From: JAIEOG01 sp964611895
Lineage (GTDB): Bacteria; Bdellovibrionota; FAC87; UBA2466
Direction: 5' to 3'
DNA: 64,000 nt
Assembly: GCA_964611895.1 (NCBI GenBank)
Contig: CAZTDN010000003.1
Coordinates: forward strand, 62,001 to 126,000
Part shown: positions 43,594 to 52,970 of the stretch, one piece after another
Numbering within the stretch: position 1 is the first letter of the stretch
Layout: every line of letters starts with the position of its first letter
Translations under genes and position numbers: made by a program
The notes under the pieces: generated by a model
What the model saw: only the letters and a program-made list of their open reading frames with translations
Databases searched by the model: none
What the model was told of the DNA's origin: nothing

Positions 43594-44820
43594 ATGAAAA
43601 TCCGTGAGCTCGTCGCTGTCGCCATAGAGGGTTCCTATTATTACGAAGACATCGAAACCCTTCAACAACACCCGACCCCTGAGGCAGAGCGTTACACAAC
43701 GCAGGCAAGAACAGCGGGCTTTCGCCGACTGCGAGAAACAGGCGAGGCCATTAGCTTGGGGCTGGTACTCGAAGATGGGTTTATCGCCTGGGGAGACTGT
43801 GTCGGCGTGGTGTACGGAGGCAAGGCGGGGCGGGATCCCATTCTGCGATCTCAAGAGGGGATTGAACTGCTCAAGTCTCAAGTGTTCCCGTCGTGGAAGG
43901 GCAAAGTGTTGCGCAGCTTCAAAGAACTCTCCCGCGAGTGCAGTGACCTGCCGATTCCGTTAGCCTTGCGCTATGGTTTAAGTCAGGCTTTGTTGCAGGC
44001 ATGCGCCCATATGACAAATACCCTTCCCGTTCAGGTGATTTGTAAAGACTGGGGCCTTCCAACTCCTCGTAGTGAAGTGCCGCTGCATGCCATGATGGGT
44101 ACCGATGCTTACTCCAGCGTCGATAAAATGCTCTGCCGTCGGGTGGACTCGCTCCCCCATGGGCAAATCGACGATATTCCCCAACAGCTTGGCACCGGTG
44201 GCGAAACTTTAATTCGATACACTCGATGGATTAGAGACCGGGTTTCCTTACTCAGCGAACAACCCTATCATCCAACAATGCATTTGGATTTGCATGGCGC
44301 CCTGGGAAAACTCTTTGAACACGACTTAGCAAAGACCGCTCAATATATATTGGAGTTAGAAAAAGCCGCGGCTCCCTATCCTCTCCGGCTAGAGAGCGTG
44401 GTCGTCGCTCGTTCGCTCGATGATCAGATCCAGGCCTTGCATCAAATCAGCGCAAAGCTCCTCGAAGCACGGTCGAAGGTCTGCCTGGTGGCAGATGAAT
44501 GGGCAAATACGCTGGAGGACATCAGACGGTTTGCAGACGCCAAGGCTTGTCAGATGATCCAGATCAAAATGCCGGATCTCGGATGCTTGTCCCGTTCTAT
44601 AGAAGCGGTGCTCTACTGTAAGAGCCGGTCGATCCAAACCCTGCTTGGGGGCAGTTGCAACGAAACTGATTTGTCAGCGCGCCTGACCGTACACCTCGCG
44701 CTTGCCACTCAGCCCACCGCGTTTACCGCAAAACCCGGGCTGGGTGTGGACGAGGCTGTAGCATTGGCGCGCAATGAAATGCGCCGAACACTAGCCGCTC
44801 TAGCGAATAGCCGCGCTTAA
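43594..44820 (+). CDS. methylaspartate ammonia-lyase (3-methylaspartase)
   Basis: A 408-residue enolase-superfamily enzyme matching 3-methylaspartase, which eliminates ammonia from threo-3-methylaspartate to give mesaconate. The whole active site is conserved: SLPHGQ (His189), the metal ligands MHLDLHG (Asp232), RLESV (Glu267) and LVADEW (Asp301), and the catalytic Lys325 in QIKMPDLG. The C-terminal LGGSCNETDLSARLTVHLA and AKPGLGVDEA are also typical. No glutamate mutase genes are nearby, so the substrate may be another 3-substituted aspartate. It is divergent from the 2OG oxygenase operon and overlaps icd convergently by 21 bases. Confidence 0.93.
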   Translation: MKIRELVAVAIEGSYYYEDIETLQQHPTPEAERYTTQARTAGFRRLRETGEAISLGLVLEDGFIAWGDCVGVVYGGKAGRDPILRSQEGIELLKSQVFPSWKGKVLRSFKELSRECSDLPIPLALRYGLSQALLQACAHMTNTLPVQVICKDWGLPTPRSEVPLHAMMGTDAYSSVDKMLCRRVDSLPHGQIDDIPQQLGTGGETLIRYTRWIRDRVSLLSEQPYHPTMHLDLHGALGKLFEHDLAKTAQYILELEKAAAPYPLRLESVVVARSLDDQIQALHQISAKLLEARSKVCLVADEWANTLEDIRRFADAKACQMIQIKMPDLGCLSRSIEAVLYCKSRSIQTLLGGSCNETDLSARLTVHLALATQPTAFTAKPGLGVDEAVALARNEMRRTLAALANSRA

Positions 44821-46023
44821 ATTCGACGCGAGTTTATCGAGAAAAGGATCCGTGTTGAGGTACGAGTCTTTAGGCGGATTATTTCCATGGATCGTCACCG
44901 CCAGGTCTTTGGTCATCAAACCGGCTTCGATCGTTTGCACACAAACTTTTTCCAGCGCTTGAGCAAACTGGGTCACCGCTGGCGTTCCGTCTAATTTGCC
45001 TCGATGGGCCAGCCCTTGAGTCCACGCAAAGATGCTCGCGATAGGGTTCGTGCTAGTGGGTTTACCCGCCTGATGCTCTCGGTAATGCCGCGTGACCGTA
45101 CCATGTGCGGCTTCAGTTTCGATGGTGCGGCCATTGGGGCACATCAAAACCGAAGTCATCATTCCCAGACTCCCAAAGCCTTGCGCCACGGTGTCGGACT
45201 GCACATCACCGTCGTAGTTCTTGCACGCCCAAACAATGCCACCCTCCCACTTCAGGACGGATGCCACCATATCGTCGATAAGACGGTGTTCATAGGTGAG
45301 GCCCGCCGCCGCAAACTTGTCTGCAAACTCGGCCTTGAACACACGCGCAAAGATGTCTTTAAACCGACCATCATACACTTTGAGGATGGTGTTCTTGGTG
45401 GACAAATACACAGGGTACTTTTTGTCCAAGCCGTACGCAAAACACGATCGAGCAAAGCCTTCGATGGACTCATCGGTGTTGTACATGGCCAGACCAACGC
45501 CAGCCCCTTTGTACTGCATGACTTCAAGCTCATTTTTTTCGCCTGAAGCGCTTTCAAAAACAAGTTTGAGTGTTCCAGCACCTGGAACACTGATCTCAGT
45601 CGCTTTGTATTGGTCCGCATGGGCATGACGGCCCACTACGATGGGTTTTTTCCAATTGGGCACTAGCCGCGGTAGGTTTTTGCAGATGATGGGCTCCCGA
45701 AAAACGGTTCCGCCGAGATAGTTACGGATAGTGCCGTTGGGGCTTTTCCACATTTTCTTCAGCCCGAACTCTTTTACGCGGGCTTCGTCGGGAGTGATCG
45801 TCGCGCACTTAATGCCAACGTCGAATTCTTTGATGGCCTTGGAAGCTTCCAGGGTCACTGCGTCATCGGTTTTATCTCGGTTTTCGATGCCGAGGTCGAA
45901 ATATTTGATGTCGATATCAAGGTACGGAAGGATGAGTTTGTTCTTGATCTGCGCCCAGATAATCCGGGTCATCTCATCGCCGTCGAGTTCTACTACCGGT
46001 TTTGCTACCTTGATCTTCGCCAT
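44800..46023 (-). CDS. icd: NADP-dependent isocitrate dehydrogenase (eukaryotic-type)
   Basis: A 407-residue cytoplasmic TCA-cycle enzyme converting isocitrate to 2-oxoglutarate with NADPH. It belongs to the homodimeric eukaryote-like IDP subfamily: VVELDGDEMTRIIW at the start, CATITPDEARVKEFGLKKMWKSPNGTIRN for isocitrate binding, YKGAGVGLAMYNTDESI, KNYDGDVQSDTVAQGFGSLGMMTS, and EAAHGTVTRHYREHQAGKPTSTNPIASIFAWT. ATG 46023 follows GGGAGATAGA and is preferred over 46035. It also supplies 2-oxoglutarate, the co-substrate of the nearby oxygenase, though that link is only circumstantial. Confidence 0.97.
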   Translation of the reverse strand: MAKIKVAKPVVELDGDEMTRIIWAQIKNKLILPYLDIDIKYFDLGIENRDKTDDAVTLEASKAIKEFDVGIKCATITPDEARVKEFGLKKMWKSPNGTIRNYLGGTVFREPIICKNLPRLVPNWKKPIVVGRHAHADQYKATEISVPGAGTLKLVFESASGEKNELEVMQYKGAGVGLAMYNTDESIEGFARSCFAYGLDKKYPVYLSTKNTILKVYDGRFKDIFARVFKAEFADKFAAAGLTYEHRLIDDMVASVLKWEGGIVWACKNYDGDVQSDTVAQGFGSLGMMTSVLMCPNGRTIETEAAHGTVTRHYREHQAGKPTSTNPIASIFAWTQGLAHRGKLDGTPAVTQFAQALEKVCVQTIEAGLMTKDLAVTIHGNNPPKDSYLNTDPFLDKLASNLSAAIR

Positions 46024-46097
46024 TCTATCTCCCATTTCAAAAGAGATATAAAAATCGGCCAGTTACGCGCCGGTGTCAATGGCGGAGAAAAAAGGTT

Positions 46098-46538
46098 TTA
46101 CTGATTTGTCGTTTTTTTATCGAGATCGGCTTCTGCCTTGCGATCCGTGCGCATCATTTCCAGATTGGATTCTGCCACGCTGCGTAGTCGGCGATCGAGA
46201 TCGTTTGCCACCGAACGATTTTCAGCAGCAAGATCTCGGAAGTCGAGCTCCGACTCCTGCACTTTGAGCAACAAGCGATCCAGAGTGGTCTTTGCTCGTT
46301 CTCGGGTTGGGATATCGTCGGATTTGGCAAAAGTATTGAGGAGGTCCGATAACCGCGACTGCATTCTTTCGAGTTCGCTACTGGCTTTTTTAAGGCGATC
46401 CCGCGTCTCATCCAGTTTAGCGCGATTCGCTTGGACCTGTTCCATGCCAGAGATTTTCTTCTCGCCGGCGCAACTCGCCAAGCCCAGAACAACCAGCATT
46501 CCAGCCACCTGAAAACCGAACATTTTTAGACTACGCAT
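46098..46538 (-). CDS. coiled-coil lipoprotein
   Basis: 146 residues. The signal MRSLKMFGFQVAGMLVVLGLASC ends in a good lipobox (LASC). The mature part is almost entirely a charged coiled coil: AKLDETRDRLKKASSELERMQSRL, then TTLDRLLLKVQESELDFRDLAAEN and NDLDRRLRSVAESNLEMM. A probable envelope-anchored structural or scaffold protein; no family is recognised. It lies between icd and the PLD gene on the same strand. Confidence 0.75.
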   Translation of the reverse strand: MRSLKMFGFQVAGMLVVLGLASCAGEKKISGMEQVQANRAKLDETRDRLKKASSELERMQSRLSDLLNTFAKSDDIPTRERAKTTLDRLLLKVQESELDFRDLAAENRSVANDLDRRLRSVAESNLEMMRTDRKAEADLDKKTTNQ

Positions 46539-46588
46539 CACTTAAAACCTCACGTTTATTATCGAGGAAACCTATACCATTTTAGGGG

Positions 46589-47737
46589 CTAGCGTATCAA
46601 GGTGGCGTAGGGGCTCTCCCACAGCCTGTCGAAGACCTCGGCCATTTTACTCACAAGCACCGAAGAGTCGATGACTACCCCGACGCCTCGCGAATCGTAA
46701 AAGTATCCCTTGGACCAGTTGTCGGTACCGAGCCAGGCTTTTTTACCGTTTACTATCAAATATTTACTGTGCACTAGGCGCGCAAACTCAATAGGCCCTG
46801 AGCTCGCTTCGGGAATACTCACCTGTTTGACTTCTATCCCTGAGAGTTTGGCCAAACTGGAGAGGACTTTTTTAGCCTTTGCGGCGCTTTTGGACTCAAC
46901 CACTAAGCGAACACGGGCCCCCTTCTTTGCTGCTGCGCGAATAGCGCTGTCCAATTCATTCCACGCCGGTCCGCCCGAAAAGGGTTTGGTGGTGTGTTCC
47001 ATCACTTGAATGTCCACCGTGTCCTTGGACGAATCTGCCTCTGCGAGTAGCCCCAAAATAGCAGTGAGCGTATCGCCTATTCCGGACGGCAAATGCCCCT
47101 TTGGAGACGCTACCAGAGTCAGATCTCCTGATTGGGTTTTGGTCACTTTGCGTTTTGTTGACGGGGGGAGCTTTGTTTTACCAATCGTTTTAGCTTCCGC
47201 CCAATCTGCATCGAACACTGCACCCAGTGAAGTGGCCAGGTCGACATCACTGACTTGAATACCGAGTTCGTGAATGTGTTCCAAGGCGCGCCAGTCAAAA
47301 TTGGCACTGCCTAAATAAAAATCCTTGTTATCCGCGATGAGAAACTTCGCGTGCTGCACACCGCCGCCAACTTTTCCAAAATCAATAATGCGTGCTTCGA
47401 TGTTTTCGACGTCCGCTAGTGCTGCGTAGGACTCGGGATAGGTTTTGAAAAACTTAGAGTCTCCGATCAACCGAACTTGTACCTTGCGTTTGGCGGCATC
47501 ACGAATGGCGTCGAGGACAGGCTCGAGTTTGCCCCCTTTTTGGTCACTGATATAGAACTGCTCAATATCCAAGGTAGACTTGGCACCTTGTATAATACGG
47601 ATCCAGGACTTTTGGGTGTCGATGGTACCTTTGACTCTCAGGTCCGACGTTTCCACCGGGACCGTTAGGACGATTTCCGCCCCCCATGACCCGACACACA
47701 ACAATGCCGCAAGAACAAAACCGCAAACCTTATTCAT
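46589..47737 (-). CDS. exported phospholipase D-family protein
   Basis: 382 residues with signal peptide MNKVCGFVLAALLCVGSWG. Two HKD-type motifs are present: VQHAKFLIADNKDFYLGSANFD in the first half and LVHSKYLIVNGKKAWLGTDNW in the second. The first has H-x-K-x4-D and the second H-x-K-x4-N, so the second acid is replaced by Asn. Members hydrolyse phosphodiesters of phospholipids or nucleic acids. ATG 47737 follows GAGGTGGG; the longer frame is rejected. Just upstream on the same strand is a lipase-like gene, so both may attack membranes or lipids outside the cell. Confidence 0.85.
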   Translation of the reverse strand: MNKVCGFVLAALLCVGSWGAEIVLTVPVETSDLRVKGTIDTQKSWIRIIQGAKSTLDIEQFYISDQKGGKLEPVLDAIRDAAKRKVQVRLIGDSKFFKTYPESYAALADVENIEARIIDFGKVGGGVQHAKFLIADNKDFYLGSANFDWRALEHIHELGIQVSDVDLATSLGAVFDADWAEAKTIGKTKLPPSTKRKVTKTQSGDLTLVASPKGHLPSGIGDTLTAILGLLAEADSSKDTVDIQVMEHTTKPFSGGPAWNELDSAIRAAAKKGARVRLVVESKSAAKAKKVLSSLAKLSGIEVKQVSIPEASSGPIEFARLVHSKYLIVNGKKAWLGTDNWSKGYFYDSRGVGVVIDSSVLVSKMAEVFDRLWESPYATLIR

Positions 47738-47771
47738 GACCCACCTCGCGCGTCTTGTCCCACACCTCGGC

Positions 47772-48800
47772 CTAGTTTTCAAAAAAATCCCAAAGTAGCT
47801 GAAAGGCCCGCTCGCGAATAAAATCCCGCTCATTGTGGATCTCATGCCGAGCAGTAGGAAAGAGCTGTAGCTTTGCTCCCGGACAATGGTCGACGAAGAT
47901 CTTGTGCCCCTGCGGCAATACATAGGTATCGTCACCCGCCTGAAAAAGCAGCACGGGAGTGGTGATTTTTTTGGCGACGGCGCGAATCGCTTGGGGAGTT
48001 GTGGCCCTCAACACGGCTTTGAGCCAGGCGACACTCGGCCCGCCACTGCTCAGTGCTGGATTCTGCCGGTAGATCTGATTTGACACCCACCAACGCATTA
48101 TTGAGCCCGTCGCAGTTTGCCCCGCAAAAGTGGCTTTGTGAGGATCCCAGTCCGAGTAACCCGGCGCATATGAGGTGGGTGAGTAAACACTGGTCATCAA
48201 ATGAATCAACCAATGGGCGTAGCCCTTGGTGTTAAGCTCAAACAGCGGTGCGTTTAGGACAGCTTTAGCAAAGTAATCCGGGTTTTCCGCCAAGACATGG
48301 GCAGCGATCAATCCGCCCGTGGAATGGGCGTATAAGTAAACAGGATCGCCCCCTAATCGTGGTTTGACGATCGCCTGTAGAAAATACCCCGCATCATGAG
48401 AGTAAACCGCCGTATCTTCGATGTGAATAATCTGGGGATTTTTCAAAAGTCGCTGCGATTCTCCCATCCCTCGGTGCGAAAGAATAAAGACATTGTAACC
48501 CCTCGCGTAGAACTGATGGATGAGTTCAATGTATTTCGAAGGCGACTCTCCAAACCCAGGAAACACCACCACATTGCGTCGATGCGATGGGTGCGAAAAC
48601 ACCCGGTAAACGAGCTTAAAACCGCCCGCCTGAAAATGCCCGATTTCGCCTGCAGCAAAAAGATCGGTGGCCGTTTTCCACTTTTGCTGAAATTCGCGCG
48701 CTCCAACGCCCTGAGCTGGAAAATCCAGACCCCAGACCGGAGCCACTCCCAAGAGAGAAAAGAAAAAGAATAGACTGATACCCCGAAGAAAGAACGACAT
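47772..48800 (-). CDS. exported alpha/beta hydrolase, lysophospholipase-like
   Basis: 342 residues with signal peptide MSFFLRGISLFFFFSLLGV. It belongs to the serine aminopeptidase S33/monoacylglycerol lipase-like group: VVFPGFGESPSKYIELIHQFYARGYNVFILSHRGMGESQR, the nucleophile elbow YAHSTGG with Ser in H-S-T-G, the acid in FQAGDDTYV and the catalytic His in TARHEIHNE. A PldB-like lysophospholipase role is likely. It precedes the PLD gene by 34 bases, suggesting a two-enzyme lipid-degrading operon. ATG 48800 follows GGGGGG; the longer frame is less likely. Confidence 0.85.
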   Translation of the reverse strand: MSFFLRGISLFFFFSLLGVAPVWGLDFPAQGVGAREFQQKWKTATDLFAAGEIGHFQAGGFKLVYRVFSHPSHRRNVVVFPGFGESPSKYIELIHQFYARGYNVFILSHRGMGESQRLLKNPQIIHIEDTAVYSHDAGYFLQAIVKPRLGGDPVYLYAHSTGGLIAAHVLAENPDYFAKAVLNAPLFELNTKGYAHWLIHLMTSVYSPTSYAPGYSDWDPHKATFAGQTATGSIMRWWVSNQIYRQNPALSSGGPSVAWLKAVLRATTPQAIRAVAKKITTPVLLFQAGDDTYVLPQGHKIFVDHCPGAKLQLFPTARHEIHNERDFIRERAFQLLWDFFEN

Positions 48801-48926
48801 GCATGCCCCCCAGCACCATAATCGACCGCGGTAAAACCAGCTTTGGGAAAGGCTACGGGGCAGTTTGGGCAAAAGCAAGTCGGGCATTTATGGTATGAGT
48901 CTTTTAGTTAACAGGGGTCCGCGCGT

Positions 48927-49796
48927 TTGAAGTACTGGAAAGTGAATATTGAAATTACCAACATCTGCAATCTGCAATGCAGCTTTTGCCCCGAGGTTGT
49001 GCGGGCAAAAAAACAAATGCCGTTGGAACTTTTTGAAACCGTTCTGGACCAAGTGGCGCCACTGACCAATACAGTGGCTTTGCATCTGATGGGTGACCCG
49101 TTGGTGCACGCTCAACTCGACAAGTTCGTCGAGGCCTGCCACCAACGAGAGCTGCAGGTGTTTCTTGTCACCAACGGAGTGCTCTTGCGCGAAAAGGAAA
49201 AACAGATTCTATTACACCCCGCAATTCGCCAAGTCAGTTTTTCGTTGCACAGTTTTATCGACAATTTTCCAGGACGCGATCCGGGGGTATATCTCGATCG
49301 GATTTTTGAGTTTACCGAATTGGCATTTGAAAAAAGCCCCAAACTCTTTATCAACTACCGCCTCTGGAATCAAACCGCCGCGGGGACCATTCACGAGCAA
49401 AATGAAGACCTGCTCCAACGGATCGAACTCCGATTTGGAATAAAGATTGATCGAAACAGGCACGCCGCTTCTCAAAAGGGTTTCAAGATCCAAAATCGCC
49501 TGTCACTGCATTTTGACACCCGGTTTGTTTGGCCAGCACTCGATCTGCCGATAATATCCACCCGAGGGACATGCCAGGCTTTGAAATCTCACTTTGGCGT
49601 GCTTGTCGACGGCACGGTGGTACCCTGCTGCCTGGACAAAGAAGGCGCCATTGCCCTGGGCAATATCGGAGAGACTCCCTTGTCACAAATTCTGAGCAAC
49701 CCCAAAGCGCGATCGCTTCTGCAGGGATTTCGTAAGAGAGAGTTGATCGACCCGCTTTGTCAGCGTTGCAACTATATCGAACGCTTTGCGGTTTGA
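48927..49796 (+). CDS. radical SAM/SPASM protein
   Basis: 289 residues. The radical SAM cluster motif is at the very N-terminus, EITNICNLQCSFCPE (C-x3-C-x2-C), followed by LHLMGDPLVH (the GGE-like SAM strand). A C-terminal SPASM-type region has CQALKSHFGVLVDGTVVPCCLD, then LGNIGETPLSQILSN and LCQRCNY, giving cysteines for a second cluster. Such proteins modify peptides or serve as maturases. No precursor peptide was recognised nearby. TTG start at 48927 is preceded by AGGGG. The HEAT-like exported protein begins 14 bases downstream. Confidence 0.88.
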   Translation: MKYWKVNIEITNICNLQCSFCPEVVRAKKQMPLELFETVLDQVAPLTNTVALHLMGDPLVHAQLDKFVEACHQRELQVFLVTNGVLLREKEKQILLHPAIRQVSFSLHSFIDNFPGRDPGVYLDRIFEFTELAFEKSPKLFINYRLWNQTAAGTIHEQNEDLLQRIELRFGIKIDRNRHAASQKGFKIQNRLSLHFDTRFVWPALDLPIISTRGTCQALKSHFGVLVDGTVVPCCLDKEGAIALGNIGETPLSQILSNPKARSLLQGFRKRELIDPLCQRCNYIERFAV

Positions 49797-49810
49797 TGTT
49801 AAAATAGCGC

Positions 49811-52111
49811 ATGACCGGCACCTTGGTTTTGCTACTCGCTTGCTTATTCCACTTTCCTTCTCAGCGTCCTGCCCTTGCGGCTGAACCTGCGGATACGGAT
49901 GCTGTTTTTGAGAAAGAAACTCCGCAGTCATTGGAGAAAAAGATCTTACTTCTCGACTACCCGCTCCCACAGGCAGCGAAGATTTTAAGCCGCTGTCTCG
50001 AAAAAAAGGATCTCGCCCCAGAGTTTCGCGAACTGCCATGGAAGTCTTTGAAGGGGCCTGTTCGGCTCGCAGTAGTCGCGGGTGGAGTCTTGCTTAAACA
50101 CCGGCCGCAAGACGCTGAGCAGATGTTAAAGCCCCTGCACGTACAAATTCAGGTACCCATTCTGACCAATTGGGCAAAGATGGCAAAAGAGGACGCTCCT
50201 TTTGAATACCTACGTGCTCATGCCCAGGATGATGTGAAAGCAGGTTTTATTGAGGCTATGAGCAACTCTGCACGGCTAACCGAGGAGGAGATCGCCTTTG
50301 TTCGTGCTATGGCAGCACAATCTCAATCACCCGCCACTCGGCGAGCTGCGCTGGTAGAACTCAGCCGCAGTTCTGAGCTGGGAGAAGATCACACTCAGAA
50401 AATCCGAACGCTTATTTCGAGTAAAAGTTCCGAAGATCAGACAGCGGGAATTGTTGCTGCACTATTGCAGCGGAACAAGCCGCTTCGGACCTATGCGTTG
50501 AATACGTTGGACGTGACGGATAACAAGGAAGTGCCGTTCCAGGTCATCCCCAAGATTTTCCAGTGGGGGGATTGGGAATCTCAAAAGACACTGATGGAAC
50601 TTCCTGGCACCAAGGCCGATGCTCGACGGTATTTCGCTCGCCGACTGATGGAGACTCCTGCGGATCTTAACACCCCCATGGGCCTGAACTACCTTGCCTA
50701 CGCAGCGAAAATTCGCAGGGACGTCCGAAATCCGATGAACCAAACCGAAAAATCAACCCTGCAAAACATGACTGCGATCATGAATCGGACCAATCTGGAT
50801 GAGGCCCGTAGCGCAGTCTCGGGACAAAATGCTGAACAAAGACCGGACCTCAAACTGCTGGTCGAAGAGCTGATCAACGACACACGCCACCAAACCCGCA
50901 AAGACGAAACAGCTGGTGTGCTCAGAGCTTGGGCCGGAATCTCGGCACCCGGAACTCGCTTGCGAGTGCCCTTGCCCGCATCGTTGAAGGATGAGGACTA
51001 CAAGTCTCGGGTACGCGCCCTGAGGGCGCTCGCTGCTCCGCAGCGTTTGGAGCAGGCGAGATGGGACCAGATTTATGAGCTGCTATTGCAGGAGCGCAAT
51101 GACGAAGTCAGACTTTTGGCTCTTAGAATTTTACACAGCAAACACCAAAACGACCCTCGCTTTCAGGAGTTTGTTTGGGCTCAGTTGAAATCTTCCAACC
51201 GTGAACTAGCCGACAAAGCGCAGGAAACTGCCTCCGAGCTGTACCCGGCCGACCCCAAGACTTTCATGAAACTCATTGACCTGCTCAACTCCACACAGGA
51301 AGACGCGATTGATAGTTTGTCCAAACGCATCTCGCAGATGGAGTATGAATCGGTGATTTCCAACCTGGACTCGAAGGACTTGGTTTCGATGAGCAAGACG
51401 CTGCAGACGAATCTTTTCAAGGTTAAGTCGGGAATCAAAAGAGCCAGTTTCATGCAAATGCTCATTGCAGCCAAGAATGCTGGCCTGGAGAGTTCGCATT
51501 TTGATCTACGGGAGCTTATTCGTCACGCTCCACCCGAAAACATGCGAACAAAGTCTATTCTCCCTTTGGCGCGACTATTAATCGAAGGCAATCCGGAGCT
51601 CGAAGCTGAAATACGTGGTTTGAGAGACTCCAGCGGTGTCGAGCGAGAGGTAGCCCGATCGCTGTTTCGTTACCAATCTAAACCCAAAGAAGTATCTGTT
51701 GTCGCGGCGCCTGAGCCCAAACCGGTCGAACCCATAGCCGCTACCGAACAACACAAACTTGAGCTGCTCGAGGAGGTGGACACCGCCTCGCGGAACAAGA
51801 ATAGGAGAGCTGAGATTTTTAACACTCTGCTGCAACTAGCAGCAGACTCTTCGGAAGCCGTCCGTAAGAAAGCGTTAAAGATACTGCCACGCTTCAACAC
51901 GGATGAGTTTAGACCTCAGGTGAACGCTGCATTGGCAACGGCATTGCGACAGAATGAGTCTCTTGAGTTAAAAGTACTTGCAGCAGACGCTATCATCGAA
52001 AGCTTGGGCACCCGAAGGGACGAAACCTCAAGATCCCTGCGGTCCGAAGCCCTCGATACAAAAATAAATTGTCGCCAGCGGTTTCCGCACTTAGTCCCAG
52101 CTGGGCGGTAG
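49811..52111 (+). CDS. exported HEAT/armadillo-like repeat protein
   Basis: 766 residues with a signal MTGTLVLLLACLFHFPSQRPALA. The rest is helical hairpins typical of HEAT/ARM solenoids: SPATRRAALVELSRSSELG, KSRVRALRALAAPQRLEQ, NDEVRLLALRILHSKHQND, and SSEAVRKKALKILPRFNTDE. A proline/valine linker (PEPKPVEPIAATEQ) separates the last repeats near residue 640. No catalytic motif. It probably acts as a periplasmic binding scaffold. It lies in an operon with the radical SAM protein and its 3' end overlaps the convergent exported-protein gene by 21 bases. Confidence 0.75.
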   Translation: MTGTLVLLLACLFHFPSQRPALAAEPADTDAVFEKETPQSLEKKILLLDYPLPQAAKILSRCLEKKDLAPEFRELPWKSLKGPVRLAVVAGGVLLKHRPQDAEQMLKPLHVQIQVPILTNWAKMAKEDAPFEYLRAHAQDDVKAGFIEAMSNSARLTEEEIAFVRAMAAQSQSPATRRAALVELSRSSELGEDHTQKIRTLISSKSSEDQTAGIVAALLQRNKPLRTYALNTLDVTDNKEVPFQVIPKIFQWGDWESQKTLMELPGTKADARRYFARRLMETPADLNTPMGLNYLAYAAKIRRDVRNPMNQTEKSTLQNMTAIMNRTNLDEARSAVSGQNAEQRPDLKLLVEELINDTRHQTRKDETAGVLRAWAGISAPGTRLRVPLPASLKDEDYKSRVRALRALAAPQRLEQARWDQIYELLLQERNDEVRLLALRILHSKHQNDPRFQEFVWAQLKSSNRELADKAQETASELYPADPKTFMKLIDLLNSTQEDAIDSLSKRISQMEYESVISNLDSKDLVSMSKTLQTNLFKVKSGIKRASFMQMLIAAKNAGLESSHFDLRELIRHAPPENMRTKSILPLARLLIEGNPELEAEIRGLRDSSGVEREVARSLFRYQSKPKEVSVVAAPEPKPVEPIAATEQHKLELLEEVDTASRNKNRRAEIFNTLLQLAADSSEAVRKKALKILPRFNTDEFRPQVNAALATALRQNESLELKVLAADAIIESLGTRRDETSRSLRSEALDTKINCRQRFPHLVPAGR

Positions 52112-52834
52112 GGGCAAGGAGTTGCGATAACGCCCCACGAAGTCATTCCAGAGGCTGTTCTTGGCGGGGCCGTCGGGTATTTTCGTGCGGAATTCGTATT
52201 CGAGTATCTGCATCGGAATGGCTCGTAGCAATTGTTGATTCAACACGTGCAGAAACAAAACGCGTTTTTCTTGTTGCCTCTTTTTGGCCTCTTCCGTGAG
52301 AACGGGACGAGATTGGCCTTGTGCCTCCTTGGCGACCCTCAGCCCGTATCGCAGCATTTCTTCCAATCGAATGAGACGCAGGCTCAGAGGGGCGTTTAGG
52401 TAATCCGGGTGGATTGCGAGCATGGGGCAGCCAAATTTAAAGCACGGGTGGCTTTTCCGATCGATGCCGAGCTGAATGAATTCTCCGGATGCAAACGACT
52501 CTAAAGGAACCGCGTATTTATCCGTGCGGTACAGAGCATCCAAAGTCTGGCGAACGGGCTCGGGAAATAAATCCAGCCAAGTCGCTTGGAGTGCGTCGAG
52601 CGCTACACTTAGCTGCGCGGCGTGGGCATCAAGCGAGGAGAATGAGCGGAGTTCAAGAGTTCCGGACTCTGCCCCCAGCCACACTCCAGAATAAAAACTC
52701 GGCAAAACCGGAGCGCAACTCGCGGGCGAGGCCCACTGCGGGGTAGAAACGGATTTCAATAGCGCGTCTTTGATGCCGTCCCCAAAGGATCGGCCCGCGA
52801 GCCCCATCAAGACCAAAACCAAAGCTAGGCGCAT
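52091..52834 (-). CDS. exported protein, unknown
   Basis: 247 residues. MRLALVLVLMGLAGRSFG is a signal peptide. The mature protein has four cysteines (PASCAPVLPSF, HPCFKFGCPML) and a long charged helix (EEAKKRQQEKRVLFLHVLNQQLL). No family recognised. GGGGTGG precedes the ATG. It lies between the HEAT-like gene (convergent) and ssrA (divergent), the last core gene before the integrated element. Confidence 0.65.
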   Translation of the reverse strand: MRLALVLVLMGLAGRSFGDGIKDALLKSVSTPQWASPASCAPVLPSFYSGVWLGAESGTLELRSFSSLDAHAAQLSVALDALQATWLDLFPEPVRQTLDALYRTDKYAVPLESFASGEFIQLGIDRKSHPCFKFGCPMLAIHPDYLNAPLSLRLIRLEEMLRYGLRVAKEAQGQSRPVLTEEAKKRQQEKRVLFLHVLNQQLLRAIPMQILEYEFRTKIPDGPAKNSLWNDFVGRYRNSLPLPPSWD

Positions 52835-52925
52835 TGCGTCACCACCCCTAAGTCGCTTCTACCTACAGCAAGCACAGGCGTCTAGCAAAACCTTGAGCGG
52901 CTCTCTATGCCGGGAATCCCATGCC

Positions 52926-52954
52926 TTGAGTGTGAGTACCGGTTGGAGTATGTA
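52926..52954 (+). promoter_or_regulatory. ssrA promoter candidate
   Basis: TTGAGT (52926-52931) and TATGTA (52949-52954) are spaced by 17 bases, about 17 bases ahead of the mature tmRNA 5' end. Transcription would start near 52961, with the leader removed by RNase P processing. Confidence 0.5.
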
Positions 52955-52970
52955 GGGAGTGTTCACCTAC

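Noticed and set aside
45004..45546. Long plus-strand frame opposite icd
   Set aside because: A shadow of the highly conserved isocitrate dehydrogenase frame with no ribosome site.
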